A DNA stretch of 54,385 bases, taken from assembly GCA_002071025.1 (NCBI GenBank), contig MWEJ01000003.1:1-54385 (forward strand). The letters are read 5' to 3'. The DNA comes from Verrucomicrobia bacterium ADurb.Bin070 (GTDB taxonomy: Bacteria > Verrucomicrobiota > Kiritimatiellia > RFP12 > UBA1067). Below, one piece after another: positions 9,643 through 18,222 of the stretch. The notes beneath the pieces were generated by a model. The model saw only the letters and a program-made list of their open reading frames with translations. It was not told the origin of the DNA and did not search any database. Numbering within the stretch: the first letter of the stretch is position 1; the number at the start of each line of letters is the position of its first letter. A program made the translations under genes and the position numbers.

Positions 9643-9671
9643 TTGCGCCGCAAAGAGCGCCGGTCTAAGCT
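9643..9671 (+). promoter_or_regulatory. Promoter of the DUF4432 gene (leaderless arrangement)
   Basis: TTGCGC (9643-9648) and TAAGCT (9666-9671) are separated by 17 bp. The -10 hexamer ends 6 nt before the ATG at 9678 and there is no Shine-Dalgarno sequence, so transcription would start at or beside the start codon. Confidence 0.45.
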
Positions 9672-9677
9672 ATCTCC

Positions 9678-10697
9678 ATGAAAGATCTTAGCGCCTCATA
9701 TCTCACGCCGCGCCTGGGCACTATGGAACAGCTCGCGTCGATCCGCCGTTTGGTTTCGGACGACGGCAAAGGACGCGGCATGCGCGTCCTGGAGATCAAC
9801 AACGGTAGCGGGTTGGTTTTCACCGTCTATCCCGACCGCGGGCTGGACATCGGCGCGGCGACGTTCTGCGGCGTGCCGCTGGCCTGGATGTCGCGCAACG
9901 GCGAGGTCGCGCCGGCTTTTTATGACCGTACCGGCCTCGAATGGCTCCGCACCTGGCCCGGCGGCCTGCTCACCGGATGCGGCCTCAGCAACGTGGGTGG
10001 CCCGAACGCCTCCGGCGGTGAAGAGCACGGCCTGCACGGACGTCTCAGCCATCTGCCGGCAGAAGCGGTCAACACCGATGCGTCATGGGCGGCAGACGGA
10101 CGTTACACGCTCAGCATCAGCGGCCGCGTGCGCCACAGCAAAGTCTTTTTCGAAAATCTGGTGGTGACGCGCCGCATCACCGCGACGCTCGGAGACAACG
10201 CGATCACGGTGTGCGACACCCTCGAAAACCGGGGCTACGGTGCCGTTCCGCTGATGTTGCTTTATCATCTGAATCTGGGCTGGCCGCTGGTCGATGACGG
10301 CGCGCGACTCGAGATGCCCCGCCACACGGTCACCCCGCAAAACGACCACGCCGCAGCCGGCCTTGCCGAATGGTCCGCAATCACCGCCCCGGTCCCCGGC
10401 TTCGCCGAGCAAGTCTACTACCACACGCTGCCCAAAAACCGTCAGGGACTCGCGACGGCGCGGTTAGTGAACGAGAAACTGGGTCTGGCGTTTTGCGTGT
10501 CGTACCGCGTCGCGGAACTCCCCTATCTGATCCAATGGAAGATGATGGGACAAGGCGAATACGTGGTGGGGCTTGAACCGGCCAACTGTTTCCCGGAAGG
10601 CCAGGCGCAGAATGCGAAGCGCGGATCGCTCCGCATGATCGCCCCCGGTGAGCAGGTAGAAACCTACCTGCGGTTGTCGGTCGAGACGCGCGGCTAG
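9678..10697 (+). CDS. DUF4432 family aldose 1-epimerase-like protein
   Basis: The 339-residue cytoplasmic protein matches the DUF4432 family, a galactose-mutarotase-like beta-supersandwich. Recognisable features are the N-terminal VYPDRGLDIGAATFCGVPL region (residues about 52-70), GLSNVGGPNASGGEEHGLHGRLS near 108-130 and the C-terminal VVGLEPANCFPEG. It probably interconverts or binds a sugar released by the upstream rhamnosidase, from which it is separated by 43 nt. The start at 9678 follows a -10-like box and lacks an SD. The family is clear; the exact reaction is not known. Confidence 0.8.
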   Translation: MKDLSASYLTPRLGTMEQLASIRRLVSDDGKGRGMRVLEINNGSGLVFTVYPDRGLDIGAATFCGVPLAWMSRNGEVAPAFYDRTGLEWLRTWPGGLLTGCGLSNVGGPNASGGEEHGLHGRLSHLPAEAVNTDASWAADGRYTLSISGRVRHSKVFFENLVVTRRITATLGDNAITVCDTLENRGYGAVPLMLLYHLNLGWPLVDDGARLEMPRHTVTPQNDHAAAGLAEWSAITAPVPGFAEQVYYHTLPKNRQGLATARLVNEKLGLAFCVSYRVAELPYLIQWKMMGQGEYVVGLEPANCFPEGQAQNAKRGSLRMIAPGEQVETYLRLSVETRG

Positions 10698-10716
10698 CAC
10701 ACGGTGTAATTCGTCC

Positions 10717-12450
10717 ATGTTCCTTCCCTGCACAACTGCGGAACTTCAGCACCTGGGCTGGGATGCGCCAGACATTATCTTGGTTACGGGTGATGCCTAC
10801 ATCGACTCCCCCTTCTGCGGGATCGCTGTCATCGGTCGAGCGCTCGCGGCTGACGGTTTCCGTGTCGCCGTCATCGCTCAACCCGACACCGCAAGCCTTG
10901 ACGACATCCGCCGACTCGGCCAGCCGCGTCTTTTCTGGGGCGTTTCAGGAGGTTGTGTCGACTCGATGGTCGCCAACTATACGGCCACAGGCAAGAAGCG
11001 GCAACGGGACGACTTCACGCCCGGCGGCGTCAACGACGCGCGGCCCGACCGGGCGGTCATTGCATATTGCAACCTGATCCGGCGCGCCTTCAGGCCCTGC
11101 CGCCCCCTTGTCATCGGCGGTATCGAGGCCAGCCTGCGGCGCATCGCACATTACGATTACTGGTCCGATTCCGTGCGCCGGCCCATACTTTTTGACGCCA
11201 AGGCGGATATCCTGGTGTACGGCATGGGCGAGCGCACCGTGACAGCGCTGGCGCGTGCGCTGCGCGACGAACGCGAGTGGCGCGGCCTGCGCGGCATTTG
11301 CTACGCGCAGCCTGCAACCGACGACATGTTGCCGCCCGATGCGCTGAGCCTGCCGGACTACACCGCAGTGGCCTCGGCCACACCGGATGGCCGCGCGGCG
11401 TTCCTCGACATGCACCGCCTCTTTGCCGCCAACCAGGAGCCGCACACGGCGCATCCCCTGCTACAACGGATCGACACGCGTTGCCTGGTGCACACGCCGC
11501 CGGACAAGCCGCTCTCTTCTGCCGAACTGGACGCCGTCCACGCGTGGCCCTTCATGCTAGACGCGCATCCCATCCATGCGCCCAAAGGCAAGGTCCGCGC
11601 ACTGGAGACCATCCGATTCTCGCTGGCCACGCACCGCGGCTGCTATGGCGAGTGCAACTTTTGCTCGATCGCGGTCCATCAGGGCCGACAGGTCGTCAGT
11701 CGTTCAGAGCGTTCGATCCTGGAAGAAGCGCGCCGGCTGACGCACCACCCCGCCTTCACCGGCATCATTCAAGACGTGGGCGGTCCTACCGCCAACATGT
11801 ACGGATTCGAATGCGCGCGCAAGATGAACCAAGTTGCCTGCGCATCAAAAAGATGCCTTTTCCCGGTGTGCTGCCCCGCGCTCAAGCCCGACCACAGCGC
11901 GCAAGTCGCCTTGCTCAAACGCCTGAGTCACCTGCCTGGCGTGCGCAAGGTGTTCGTGGCCTCCGGCATCCGCCCCGACCTGATCGCGGCCGACACGCGC
12001 CACGGCGCGGCGTACATTGACGAACTGGTCGCGCACCATGTCTCCGGCCAGCTCAAGCTCGCGCCCGAGCACGCCGATCCAGGCGTGCTGCGCGCGATGG
12101 GCAAGCCCGGCCACGAGGCATTGCTGGATTTCGTCAAGCACTTCCACGCGGCGAACGCACGCCACCGCCTCAAGCAGTTTCTGACCTACTATTTCATCGC
12201 GGCGCACCCCGGCTGCTGCGAGACGGAAATGCGTGCGCTCAAACACTTCGTCACCCAGCACCTGCGTCTCTCGCCCGAACAGGTCCAGATTTTCACGCCG
12301 ACCCCTTCCACCTGGTCAACCGCGATGTACTACACCGGAATCGACCCCTTCACCGGTCGACCGATCAACGTCACGCGCGGACTGCGCGCCAAGCAGGCGC
12401 AGAAAGAAATCCTCGTCTCGCCCTTACGGGGCGCATCCACGGTTCACTGA
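10717..12450 (+). CDS. ygiQ: YgiQ family radical SAM protein
   Basis: The 577-residue protein has the UPF0313/YgiQ layout. A cobalamin-binding-like N-terminal region (LVTGDAYIDSPFCGIAVIGR, about 22-41) precedes a radical SAM core whose 4Fe-4S ligands are in CYGECNFC (about 309-316). APEHADPGVLRAMGKPG follows in the second half of the barrel. It lies 19 nt after the DUF4432 gene. E. coli YgiQ is longer; this copy lacks most of the disordered Lys/Arg-rich C-terminal tail. The reaction of this family is not established. Confidence 0.88.
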   Translation: MFLPCTTAELQHLGWDAPDIILVTGDAYIDSPFCGIAVIGRALAADGFRVAVIAQPDTASLDDIRRLGQPRLFWGVSGGCVDSMVANYTATGKKRQRDDFTPGGVNDARPDRAVIAYCNLIRRAFRPCRPLVIGGIEASLRRIAHYDYWSDSVRRPILFDAKADILVYGMGERTVTALARALRDEREWRGLRGICYAQPATDDMLPPDALSLPDYTAVASATPDGRAAFLDMHRLFAANQEPHTAHPLLQRIDTRCLVHTPPDKPLSSAELDAVHAWPFMLDAHPIHAPKGKVRALETIRFSLATHRGCYGECNFCSIAVHQGRQVVSRSERSILEEARRLTHHPAFTGIIQDVGGPTANMYGFECARKMNQVACASKRCLFPVCCPALKPDHSAQVALLKRLSHLPGVRKVFVASGIRPDLIAADTRHGAAYIDELVAHHVSGQLKLAPEHADPGVLRAMGKPGHEALLDFVKHFHAANARHRLKQFLTYYFIAAHPGCCETEMRALKHFVTQHLRLSPEQVQIFTPTPSTWSTAMYYTGIDPFTGRPINVTRGLRAKQAQKEILVSPLRGASTVH

Positions 12451-12539
12451 CCCCTGAGGTTTTTGGTCTCGGGTTTCGGGTTACGACAACACCCCCTTCT
12501 TCCTTCCACCTCTCGACCGATGTGGTCGTGCAGCCGGCA

Positions 12540-12566
12540 GGGCGGTCCCGGCGCGACCGCCCCTTT
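12540..12566 (+). terminator. Terminator after ygiQ
   Basis: GGGCGGTC (12540-12547) pairs with GACCGCCC (12555-12562) across a 7-nt loop and is followed by CTTT. It sits between the ygiQ stop and the next promoter, where a terminator is expected. The T tract is short. Confidence 0.45.
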
Positions 12567-12570
12567 CGCC

Positions 12571-12599
12571 TTGAACTGAATCCCCGTAAACCGTATGCT
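12571..12599 (+). promoter_or_regulatory. Promoter of the yggT-yggU operon
   Basis: TTGAAC (12571-12576) and TATGCT (12594-12599) are spaced 17 bp apart, starting 8 nt after the ygiQ terminator. A leader of about 22 nt would precede ATG 12629; only a weak CAGG could act as SD. Confidence 0.5.
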
Positions 12600-12628
12600 G
12601 ATTCCATCGGTTTCTGCAGGTTTTTTTT

Positions 12629-13525
12629 ATGGACTTTTTTCTCTACGGTTTTCACATTGCCGCATTGATTTTCTGGGTTCGTCTTTGGTCGGCGCCTGCG
12701 CGCGAGTTTTATTTCAACCCGTTCCTCTCCGGCACGATGCGACTGACCGACAGCGTTCTCGCGTTCCTGCGACCGGTCTTGTTCATGCCGGAGCGGGCGG
12801 CTGCGCTGGCGGTCCTGATCTTTGTCTTGCTGTTCAAAACGGTTGTCACCTGGCGCTTCGGCGGCGACTGGCTGATCCGGGTCGGCCAGGGATTCGCGTT
12901 CGCGCCGCTGCCCGCCGCGAATCGCGCCGTTTCTCTGGTTCTGTTCAGCACCTTGCAGACTACAGTGTTCATCCTGCGGCTGTGGACGGTCTACCTGCTC
13001 GTTCGACTGATCACCCCACCCTTCCGGTCCACCCGCGCCAGCGAGGCGCTGGCTTTTTTTGTCCGCCCCTTTTCATACGTGCCGAGCATGCTTCAGCCCC
13101 TCGCCTTGCTGGCACTGCACGGTGCGCTGGCCTTCACCCTGACGCACATCTGCGTGCTCACGCAATCGCCGATGCCGGACACGGGCCAGCCGCTAAACCC
13201 GTTCATTACGGGCCCGTTCTATGCGCAGATCCTCAAGACCTGCTGGCTGGCGGTGCTCTCCTTCTGTGACGGCCTGATGTTTCTGACACGCGGCCTTTTC
13301 GTTCTGATCATCGCCAATTTCGGTGCTTCGCTGTTGCAGGCACGCGGTGCCGCCATCATCTGCAGCGAGGGCGTGGATCTCTTGCTCGGACGTTTCGCGC
13401 GGCGCGGCGGCACCGGCATGGGCTTCGACTTTACGCCGCTGATTTTCTTCTTTGTGGCCGATCTGCTGTACACCTCGATCGGCCGGGTTCTGCTTCAACT
13501 CATGCACACACCCTTTCTCAATTAA
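12629..13525 (+). CDS. YggT-like multi-pass membrane protein
   Basis: The 298-residue protein is almost entirely hydrophobic, with about six to seven membrane segments (for example ALAVLIFVLLF near 55-65 and TLQTTVFILRLWTVYLLV near 110-127). The RLWTVYLLVRLITPPFRS region resembles one copy of the YggT motif, and a second similar half follows, as in two-YggT-domain proteins. The strongest support is the next gene, a DUF167 (YggU) protein 6 nt downstream, because yggT and yggU are neighbours in many bacteria. The start lacks a strong SD. Confidence 0.62.
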   Translation: MDFFLYGFHIAALIFWVRLWSAPAREFYFNPFLSGTMRLTDSVLAFLRPVLFMPERAAALAVLIFVLLFKTVVTWRFGGDWLIRVGQGFAFAPLPAANRAVSLVLFSTLQTTVFILRLWTVYLLVRLITPPFRSTRASEALAFFVRPFSYVPSMLQPLALLALHGALAFTLTHICVLTQSPMPDTGQPLNPFITGPFYAQILKTCWLAVLSFCDGLMFLTRGLFVLIIANFGASLLQARGAAIICSEGVDLLLGRFARRGGTGMGFDFTPLIFFFVADLLYTSIGRVLLQLMHTPFLN

Positions 13526-13531
13526 GGCCCC

Positions 13532-13834
13532 ATGCCCTGGCTGACTCCGACATCCGATGGCTGCACCGTGACAGTCAAAGCCACCCCGCGCGCAAACCGC
13601 TCCGAAATCACCGGGGCCGACCCCGACTGGCTGCGCGTGCGGCTGAAGGCGCCGCCGGTCGATGGCAAGGCCAACACTGAGCTGGCCACCCTGTTTGCAT
13701 CCATTTTTTCTGTCCCGAAACGTGCGGTTGAACTTTTGTCGGGCGACACCGCGCGCCTCAAACGCATCAAACTTCACGGCGTCCCGGCAGAGACCGCCGC
13801 CGCCGTAGTCGCCCGTTTGACCCATGACGCCTGA
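13532..13834 (+). CDS. yggU: DUF167 (YggU) family protein
   Basis: This is a 100-residue cytoplasmic protein of the DUF167/UPF0235 family. The core reads VTVKATPRANRSEI near the N-terminus, then RLKAPPVDGKANTEL and the conserved LLSGDTARLKRIKL. The length is normal. Its role is unknown in all bacteria. It follows the YggT-like gene by 6 nt, and its 3' end overlaps the next gene by 11 nt, so the three are probably co-transcribed. Confidence 0.92.
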   Translation: MPWLTPTSDGCTVTVKATPRANRSEITGADPDWLRVRLKAPPVDGKANTELATLFASIFSVPKRAVELLSGDTARLKRIKLHGVPAETAAAVVARLTHDA

Positions 13835-15926
13835 TCGCACACGCCTCCTCTGCCGCGTCCTGCCGGCCCTGCTCGGCATGCTGCTTGCGGGCAGCGTGTT
13901 CGGCGCCGCGACGGTCTTTGACATGCCGGGCTTGCACGCACGGCACATGCGCCTGCTTGCGCTGATGGACACGTCCCATCACGCGGGCGATTACATCACC
14001 ATGGAGGTGGCCTGCCGCGAAGGGATCAAGGCCGGCACCGCCGATGAACTCTGGCACTACAATCTGGCCTGCGCATTGGCGCTCCAAGGCCAGTGCGAGG
14101 AAGCCCTGGCCGCACTCGACCAGGCGATCTCGCTCGGTTTTATCGATTTCGAACACGTCGCGCAGGACCCAGACTTCGCCGCCCTGCGCGGCACCGAGGC
14201 GTTTGACGCGCGCATCACTCGCATGCGCGAACGGAGTGACAGCACCGACGGGGCGTCACGACTGCCCGCCGCTCTGGCGCCCGATGCAGACGGCACCGTC
14301 ATGCAGAGCGCGTCCAACACGCTCTGGCGTTTCGATGCCGCCCTGTTTCACACGCGGATCCTGCTGCCGTCAAATCCGCCGCCGACCGATTACCAAGGCC
14401 CCGAAGCCGCACGGATCAACGCCTGGTTGCGCGAGGGGACGGCGGCCGGCGCGGCGGGGCTGCTTTACGTGAACCGCGATAATGACACGCAGGTCTTCGA
14501 CCTCGCGCGTTTCCCCGGCATGGCGCGCCTCGGTTATGCGCCCGACGTGACCGACCGGAAACTTTCGATCGGCCAGCCGAACACGCTCTTCTCACAACCC
14601 GGACACGACGCGCTGGTGCCGGTCATCGGACACTCCGCCATGGGTTATCTGAACTCCGCCTACTGGCGCAGTCAGCCACGCGCGGTCTGCTGCGACCGCG
14701 AACAAGCCGTGCGGCAGCCGATCCTGCTGCTCGGCAACCAGCTCTTTTTTTACCCCGCGTTCAGCGATTACACCATGCAGGGCGGCGACCTTTTCCCGGC
14801 CAACATGCCCTGCTTCATCGCTGTCGCGGGACAAAGCGGTGCCGAGCGGCCGTTCGTTGAGGCGGCGGCCGCCGCCCTCGCCGCGATGCGGACGGAGACG
14901 CGCGCCGAGTTGGCGCGGCACGGCCTGCTCATGCCGGCGCTCTCCATGCTCTTCCGAGCCTCGCTGAAAACCCTGCGCGACCGGCGCGACTATCTGACCG
15001 GGCTGGCGCATCCGGCCGTCTTTGACGGCAGCCGCCTGGATACGGCGCGACTGGTTGAGGCGGCCCATGCGCTGACGACCAACGACCTGCCGCCGCTGGT
15101 GCTGATCGACGTGCGCCGTGAAACGCCGATGCGCGCCGGCCTTGATTTTTTCGACATGGCCGACTCCGAACAGCTCTTCGACACGCCGGTGGCGGTCGCG
15201 CGCGTTTTCCGAGGCATCGCCCGTACGCGCACCTACGAGATCCACGCGCAGTGCGCACGGGCCGACGCGCGGCTCCACTGGGTCGTCTTGCACGGCGATC
15301 CGGCCAAAGTGACATTCACGCCCTCGCTGACCAACGCCGCGCTGATGACCGTCACGGTGGCCCATCACGCGCCTTTCGACACGCCGCTCGACAGCGACAC
15401 GCGCATCCGCACCTGCCGCGTCGACATCGGCGTGATCGCGGAGACGGCCACGACATTCTCCATGCCGGCGATTCTCAGCATCTGTTTCCTGGCAAACGAG
15501 TATCGGCTCTACACCGATGACGGGCGCCCGCAAGTCATCGACTACACGCGGCCGCAAGCGGGCTACACCGATCCCCTGCTGAGCGTCACGCGCCGCTGGA
15601 AAGACGTTTTCGACTACGATGCGCAGGGCGGCTTCATCGGCTGGCGGCGCTTTCGCGGTTTCGACACGGAACACTTCACTGCCCACGGCCACCGCGCCGT
15701 TGAATTCGATGCGTCCGGGCGCGTGACGCGCGCGCATCTCATTCGATATCTGCCGCGCAAAACGCGGAACGAAGAGGGCAGCGAGAGCCTGCCCGAGTTG
15801 GCGCAGGTCGATGACACGGTGTCGGTCGCCTACCGGTATGCGTCGGAAGACGACCGCGTGGGCGAACCGGACCTCACGACACTGACGCGGAAGACTCCGC
15901 CGCCTGAGCCGGCTGTTTATCCTTAA
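13824..15926 (+). CDS. Secreted protein with N-terminal TPR-like region, function unknown
   Basis: The 700-residue protein starts with a signal peptide (hydrophobic LLCRVLPALLGMLLAGSVFGAA). Residues about 30-135 form TPR-like helices; WHYNLACALALQGQCEEALA and DPDFAALRG are typical of bacterial tetratricopeptide proteins that end in such a half-repeat. The remaining 550 residues are a mixed alpha/beta region I do not recognise. It contains a conserved-looking DEQ-poor, Tyr/Phe-rich centre (LLLGNQLFFYPAFSDYTM near 300-317). The start overlaps yggU by 11 nt. The 3' end overlaps the opposing Usp gene by 53 nt. No catalytic motif is visible. Confidence 0.72.
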   Translation: MTPDRTRLLCRVLPALLGMLLAGSVFGAATVFDMPGLHARHMRLLALMDTSHHAGDYITMEVACREGIKAGTADELWHYNLACALALQGQCEEALAALDQAISLGFIDFEHVAQDPDFAALRGTEAFDARITRMRERSDSTDGASRLPAALAPDADGTVMQSASNTLWRFDAALFHTRILLPSNPPPTDYQGPEAARINAWLREGTAAGAAGLLYVNRDNDTQVFDLARFPGMARLGYAPDVTDRKLSIGQPNTLFSQPGHDALVPVIGHSAMGYLNSAYWRSQPRAVCCDREQAVRQPILLLGNQLFFYPAFSDYTMQGGDLFPANMPCFIAVAGQSGAERPFVEAAAAALAAMRTETRAELARHGLLMPALSMLFRASLKTLRDRRDYLTGLAHPAVFDGSRLDTARLVEAAHALTTNDLPPLVLIDVRRETPMRAGLDFFDMADSEQLFDTPVAVARVFRGIARTRTYEIHAQCARADARLHWVVLHGDPAKVTFTPSLTNAALMTVTVAHHAPFDTPLDSDTRIRTCRVDIGVIAETATTFSMPAILSICFLANEYRLYTDDGRPQVIDYTRPQAGYTDPLLSVTRRWKDVFDYDAQGGFIGWRRFRGFDTEHFTAHGHRAVEFDASGRVTRAHLIRYLPRKTRNEEGSESLPELAQVDDTVSVAYRYASEDDRVGEPDLTTLTRKTPPPEPAVYP

Positions 15927-16389
15927 ACGCGCGCGGCACGACCAGAACCGGACAGGTCGCCTTGCGCACCACCTTGCCGGTCACGTTCCCGAGCAACCAC
16001 TGTGTGATCGCGCCGCGTCCCTGGCGCCCCACCACAATCAGGTCTGTGCCGTCCTGCGCAGCAAAATCAAGGATCATCCGCGCCGCATCGCCGATGCGCA
16101 TCTCCACGTCAAACGTCACGCCGGCCGGCACACGCGGGCGGTAATCCGCATCGATGGCCCGGTCGATATCCGCGCGCGCCTTCGCATCCATGTCGCCGAC
16201 TTCGTAGATGTACCCCTTCCAGAACTGCGCGTCCGGCTCGGGAATCACGTGCAGCAACGTCAACGTACAACCGACATTACGGATCGCGGCGTCAATCGCG
16301 AAGTCAAAGGCGAATTTCGCATTGTCGGAGAAATCCGTGCAGAAGAGGATCCTTCGGTAATGACCGACACGCAAACCCGACTCATTCAT
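15874..16389 (-). CDS. Universal stress protein UspA family, TRAP-associated
   Basis: The 171-residue protein has the Usp fold. It begins RRILFCTDFSDNAKFAFDFA near residues 10-29, and the ATP-binding signature G-2X-G-9X-G is present as GRQGRGAITQWLLGN. I chose ATG 16389, which has AGGAGG just upstream. It is the last gene of the dctP-dctQ-dctM operon, 22 nt after dctM. Usp proteins linked to TRAP genes are known (TeaD in Halomonas) and are thought to bind ATP and modulate uptake. The 3' end overlaps the convergent 700-residue gene by 53 nt. Confidence 0.88.
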   Translation of the reverse strand: MNESGLRVGHYRRILFCTDFSDNAKFAFDFAIDAAIRNVGCTLTLLHVIPEPDAQFWKGYIYEVGDMDAKARADIDRAIDADYRPRVPAGVTFDVEMRIGDAARMILDFAAQDGTDLIVVGRQGRGAITQWLLGNVTGKVVRKATCPVLVVPRAFKDKQPAQAAESSASVS

Positions 16390-16411
16390 GACGTCCTCCT
16401 GTCTTTTCTCG

Positions 16412-17713
16412 TCACTCCAACGCCGCCGGCAACCACGTTGCAAGCTGCGGAAACACCATCAGCAGCGCACAGGCGACCGCCAGCGCCAGCAAAAAGGGCA
16501 TGGCGCCGCGAAATACCGTCTGCAGCGGCAGGCTGCGCTCGATGCCGCTCACGACATAGACATTAACCCCGACCGGCGGCGTGATGACGCCCATTTGCGT
16601 GACCAGCACAATGATCACGCCGAACCAGATCGGGTCATAGCCCAACTCGATCACGACCGGATGGAAGATCGGGATCGTGAGCAGGATCAGCGCCAGCGAA
16701 TCGATAAAGCAGCCCGCGACCAGGTAGAAAAGCAGGATCAAGATGATGATGACGGTCGAAGGCACCGGCAGATGGGTCAGCCAGCCGGCAAACTGCATGG
16801 GCATCCCGGTCACCGCCAGAAAGTGGCCGAACGCCGTTGCCCCGGCCACGATCACCATCACCATGCATGAGGTTCGGATGGTTTCCTGCGCGGCCTGCCA
16901 AAGCTTGCTGACGGACACATTACCGCCGGCAGCGGCAATCGCCACACTGCCGGCAGCACCCATGGCCGCCGCCTCGGTCGCCGTGAACCAGCCGGCGAAC
17001 ATGCCGCCCATCACAAAAACGAAGAGGATCAGGGTCTCGATCACGCCGCCCAACTTGCGGAAGCGTTCGCGCCACGACACGCGCGAGGTCGGCGGTGCCA
17101 GCCGGGGATTCAGCCAACACTGCAGGCTGATGACACCGCAGAAAAGCACCGCCACGAGGATACCGGGTATCACGCCGGACATAAAGAGTTTGCCGATCGA
17201 CTGCTCAGTCAAGATGCCGTACACGATGAAAACCACGCTGGGCGGGATCAGCATGCCCAGACCGCCGCCGGCCGCGACTGTACCGCTGGCCAGTGCATCA
17301 TCATATTTAAAGCGCCGCATCTCCGGCAGCGCCACCGCCGCCATCGTCGCCGCCGTCGCCGGCCCCGAGCCGCAGATCGCGCCGAAGGCCGCGCACGCTC
17401 CGACGGTCGCCATCGCCAGACCGCCGCGCAAGCCGGAGAGCCAACTGTTCGCGGCGGCAAACAGGCGACGGCTGATCCCGCTATGAAATGCGATCTGTCC
17501 CATGAAAACAAAGAGCGGGATGACTGTCAGATTATAGTTTGCAAAGACATCGTACAGGTCGGCGGAAAGCATCGCCAGCGCCGCCCGGCCGGAGATCACC
17601 AACGCATAACCCGCCACGCCCACCAGCGCCATCGCGACCGCCACCGGCAGGCTGCACACCAGCAACACCACCAACGCGAGAACCCCAAAAATGCCGATTA
17701 CGGTTGGAGTCAT
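16412..17713 (-). CDS. dctM: TRAP transporter large permease, DctM family
   Basis: The 433-residue inner-membrane protein has about a dozen membrane segments and the DctM core, with LPLxVAVAM-like SLPVAVAMALVG near the start and ALPEMRRFKYDDALASGTVAAGGGLGMLIPPS in the middle. It carries solute and sodium across the membrane, using substrate delivered by DctP. I chose ATG 17713, which overlaps the dctQ stop in ATGA, so the two are translationally coupled. The length matches the family (about 425). Confidence 0.93.
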   Translation of the reverse strand: MTPTVIGIFGVLALVVLLVCSLPVAVAMALVGVAGYALVISGRAALAMLSADLYDVFANYNLTVIPLFVFMGQIAFHSGISRRLFAAANSWLSGLRGGLAMATVGACAAFGAICGSGPATAATMAAVALPEMRRFKYDDALASGTVAAGGGLGMLIPPSVVFIVYGILTEQSIGKLFMSGVIPGILVAVLFCGVISLQCWLNPRLAPPTSRVSWRERFRKLGGVIETLILFVFVMGGMFAGWFTATEAAAMGAAGSVAIAAAGGNVSVSKLWQAAQETIRTSCMVMVIVAGATAFGHFLAVTGMPMQFAGWLTHLPVPSTVIIILILLFYLVAGCFIDSLALILLTIPIFHPVVIELGYDPIWFGVIIVLVTQMGVITPPVGVNVYVVSGIERSLPLQTVFRGAMPFLLALAVACALLMVFPQLATWLPAALE

Positions 17714-18219
17714 GAGCGCACCAGCTCCCGTCCCGGATAAACCAGGTGAAACACGACCACCAATGCCGTGACCGCGAATGAAACCGCCATCAGCCACGGC
17801 ACCCAGAAGATCGGCATCTCAATCGTGTCGGTCACCTGGCCGCTCTTGAGGAAACGCACGCCGTAACCGACACTTTCAACCGCCGCCAGCAGAAAACCGC
17901 CAATCATCAGCAGCCGCATCAGGGAGTCCACCGCAATGCGCCAGCGCCGGTTCAGGCGCTGGAAGAAGTATTCGATCGCGACGTGTCCTTTCATGGCTGT
18001 TGTCACCGGCAGCGCGCACGCGATGGTGATCGCACCGGCGACGCGCACCACGTCATACGCGCCCTTGATCGGCACCCCGCACACGCGCAGCGCCACGTCC
18101 AGACACGTCACCAGCATCATCGCCAGCAGCCCGACCACCGAAACCGCCGTCATGACGCGTCCGACCCACACCACCGTCCGCCAGAAAGGGCCCAGCGGCA
18201 TTCTCACCGGCTTCTGCAT
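17710..18219 (-). CDS. dctQ: TRAP transporter small permease, DctQ family
   Basis: The 169-residue membrane protein has four predicted segments and the DctQ-type DVALRVCGVPIKGAYDVVR motif at about 40-58, followed by ALPVTTAMKGHVAIEYF. It pairs with DctM to form the membrane part of a TRAP carrier. The start lies 3 nt after the dctP stop, and the stop overlaps dctM by 4 nt. Confidence 0.9.
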   Translation of the reverse strand: MQKPVRMPLGPFWRTVVWVGRVMTAVSVVGLLAMMLVTCLDVALRVCGVPIKGAYDVVRVAGAITIACALPVTTAMKGHVAIEYFFQRLNRRWRIAVDSLMRLLMIGGFLLAAVESVGYGVRFLKSGQVTDTIEMPIFWVPWLMAVSFAVTALVVVFHLVYPGRELVRS

Positions 18220-18222
18220 GAT

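Noticed and set aside
14592-15737. Open frame of about 380 codons on the minus strand
   Set aside because: It is antisense to the secreted TPR-like gene, with Arg/Gly/Val-rich noise and no motif.
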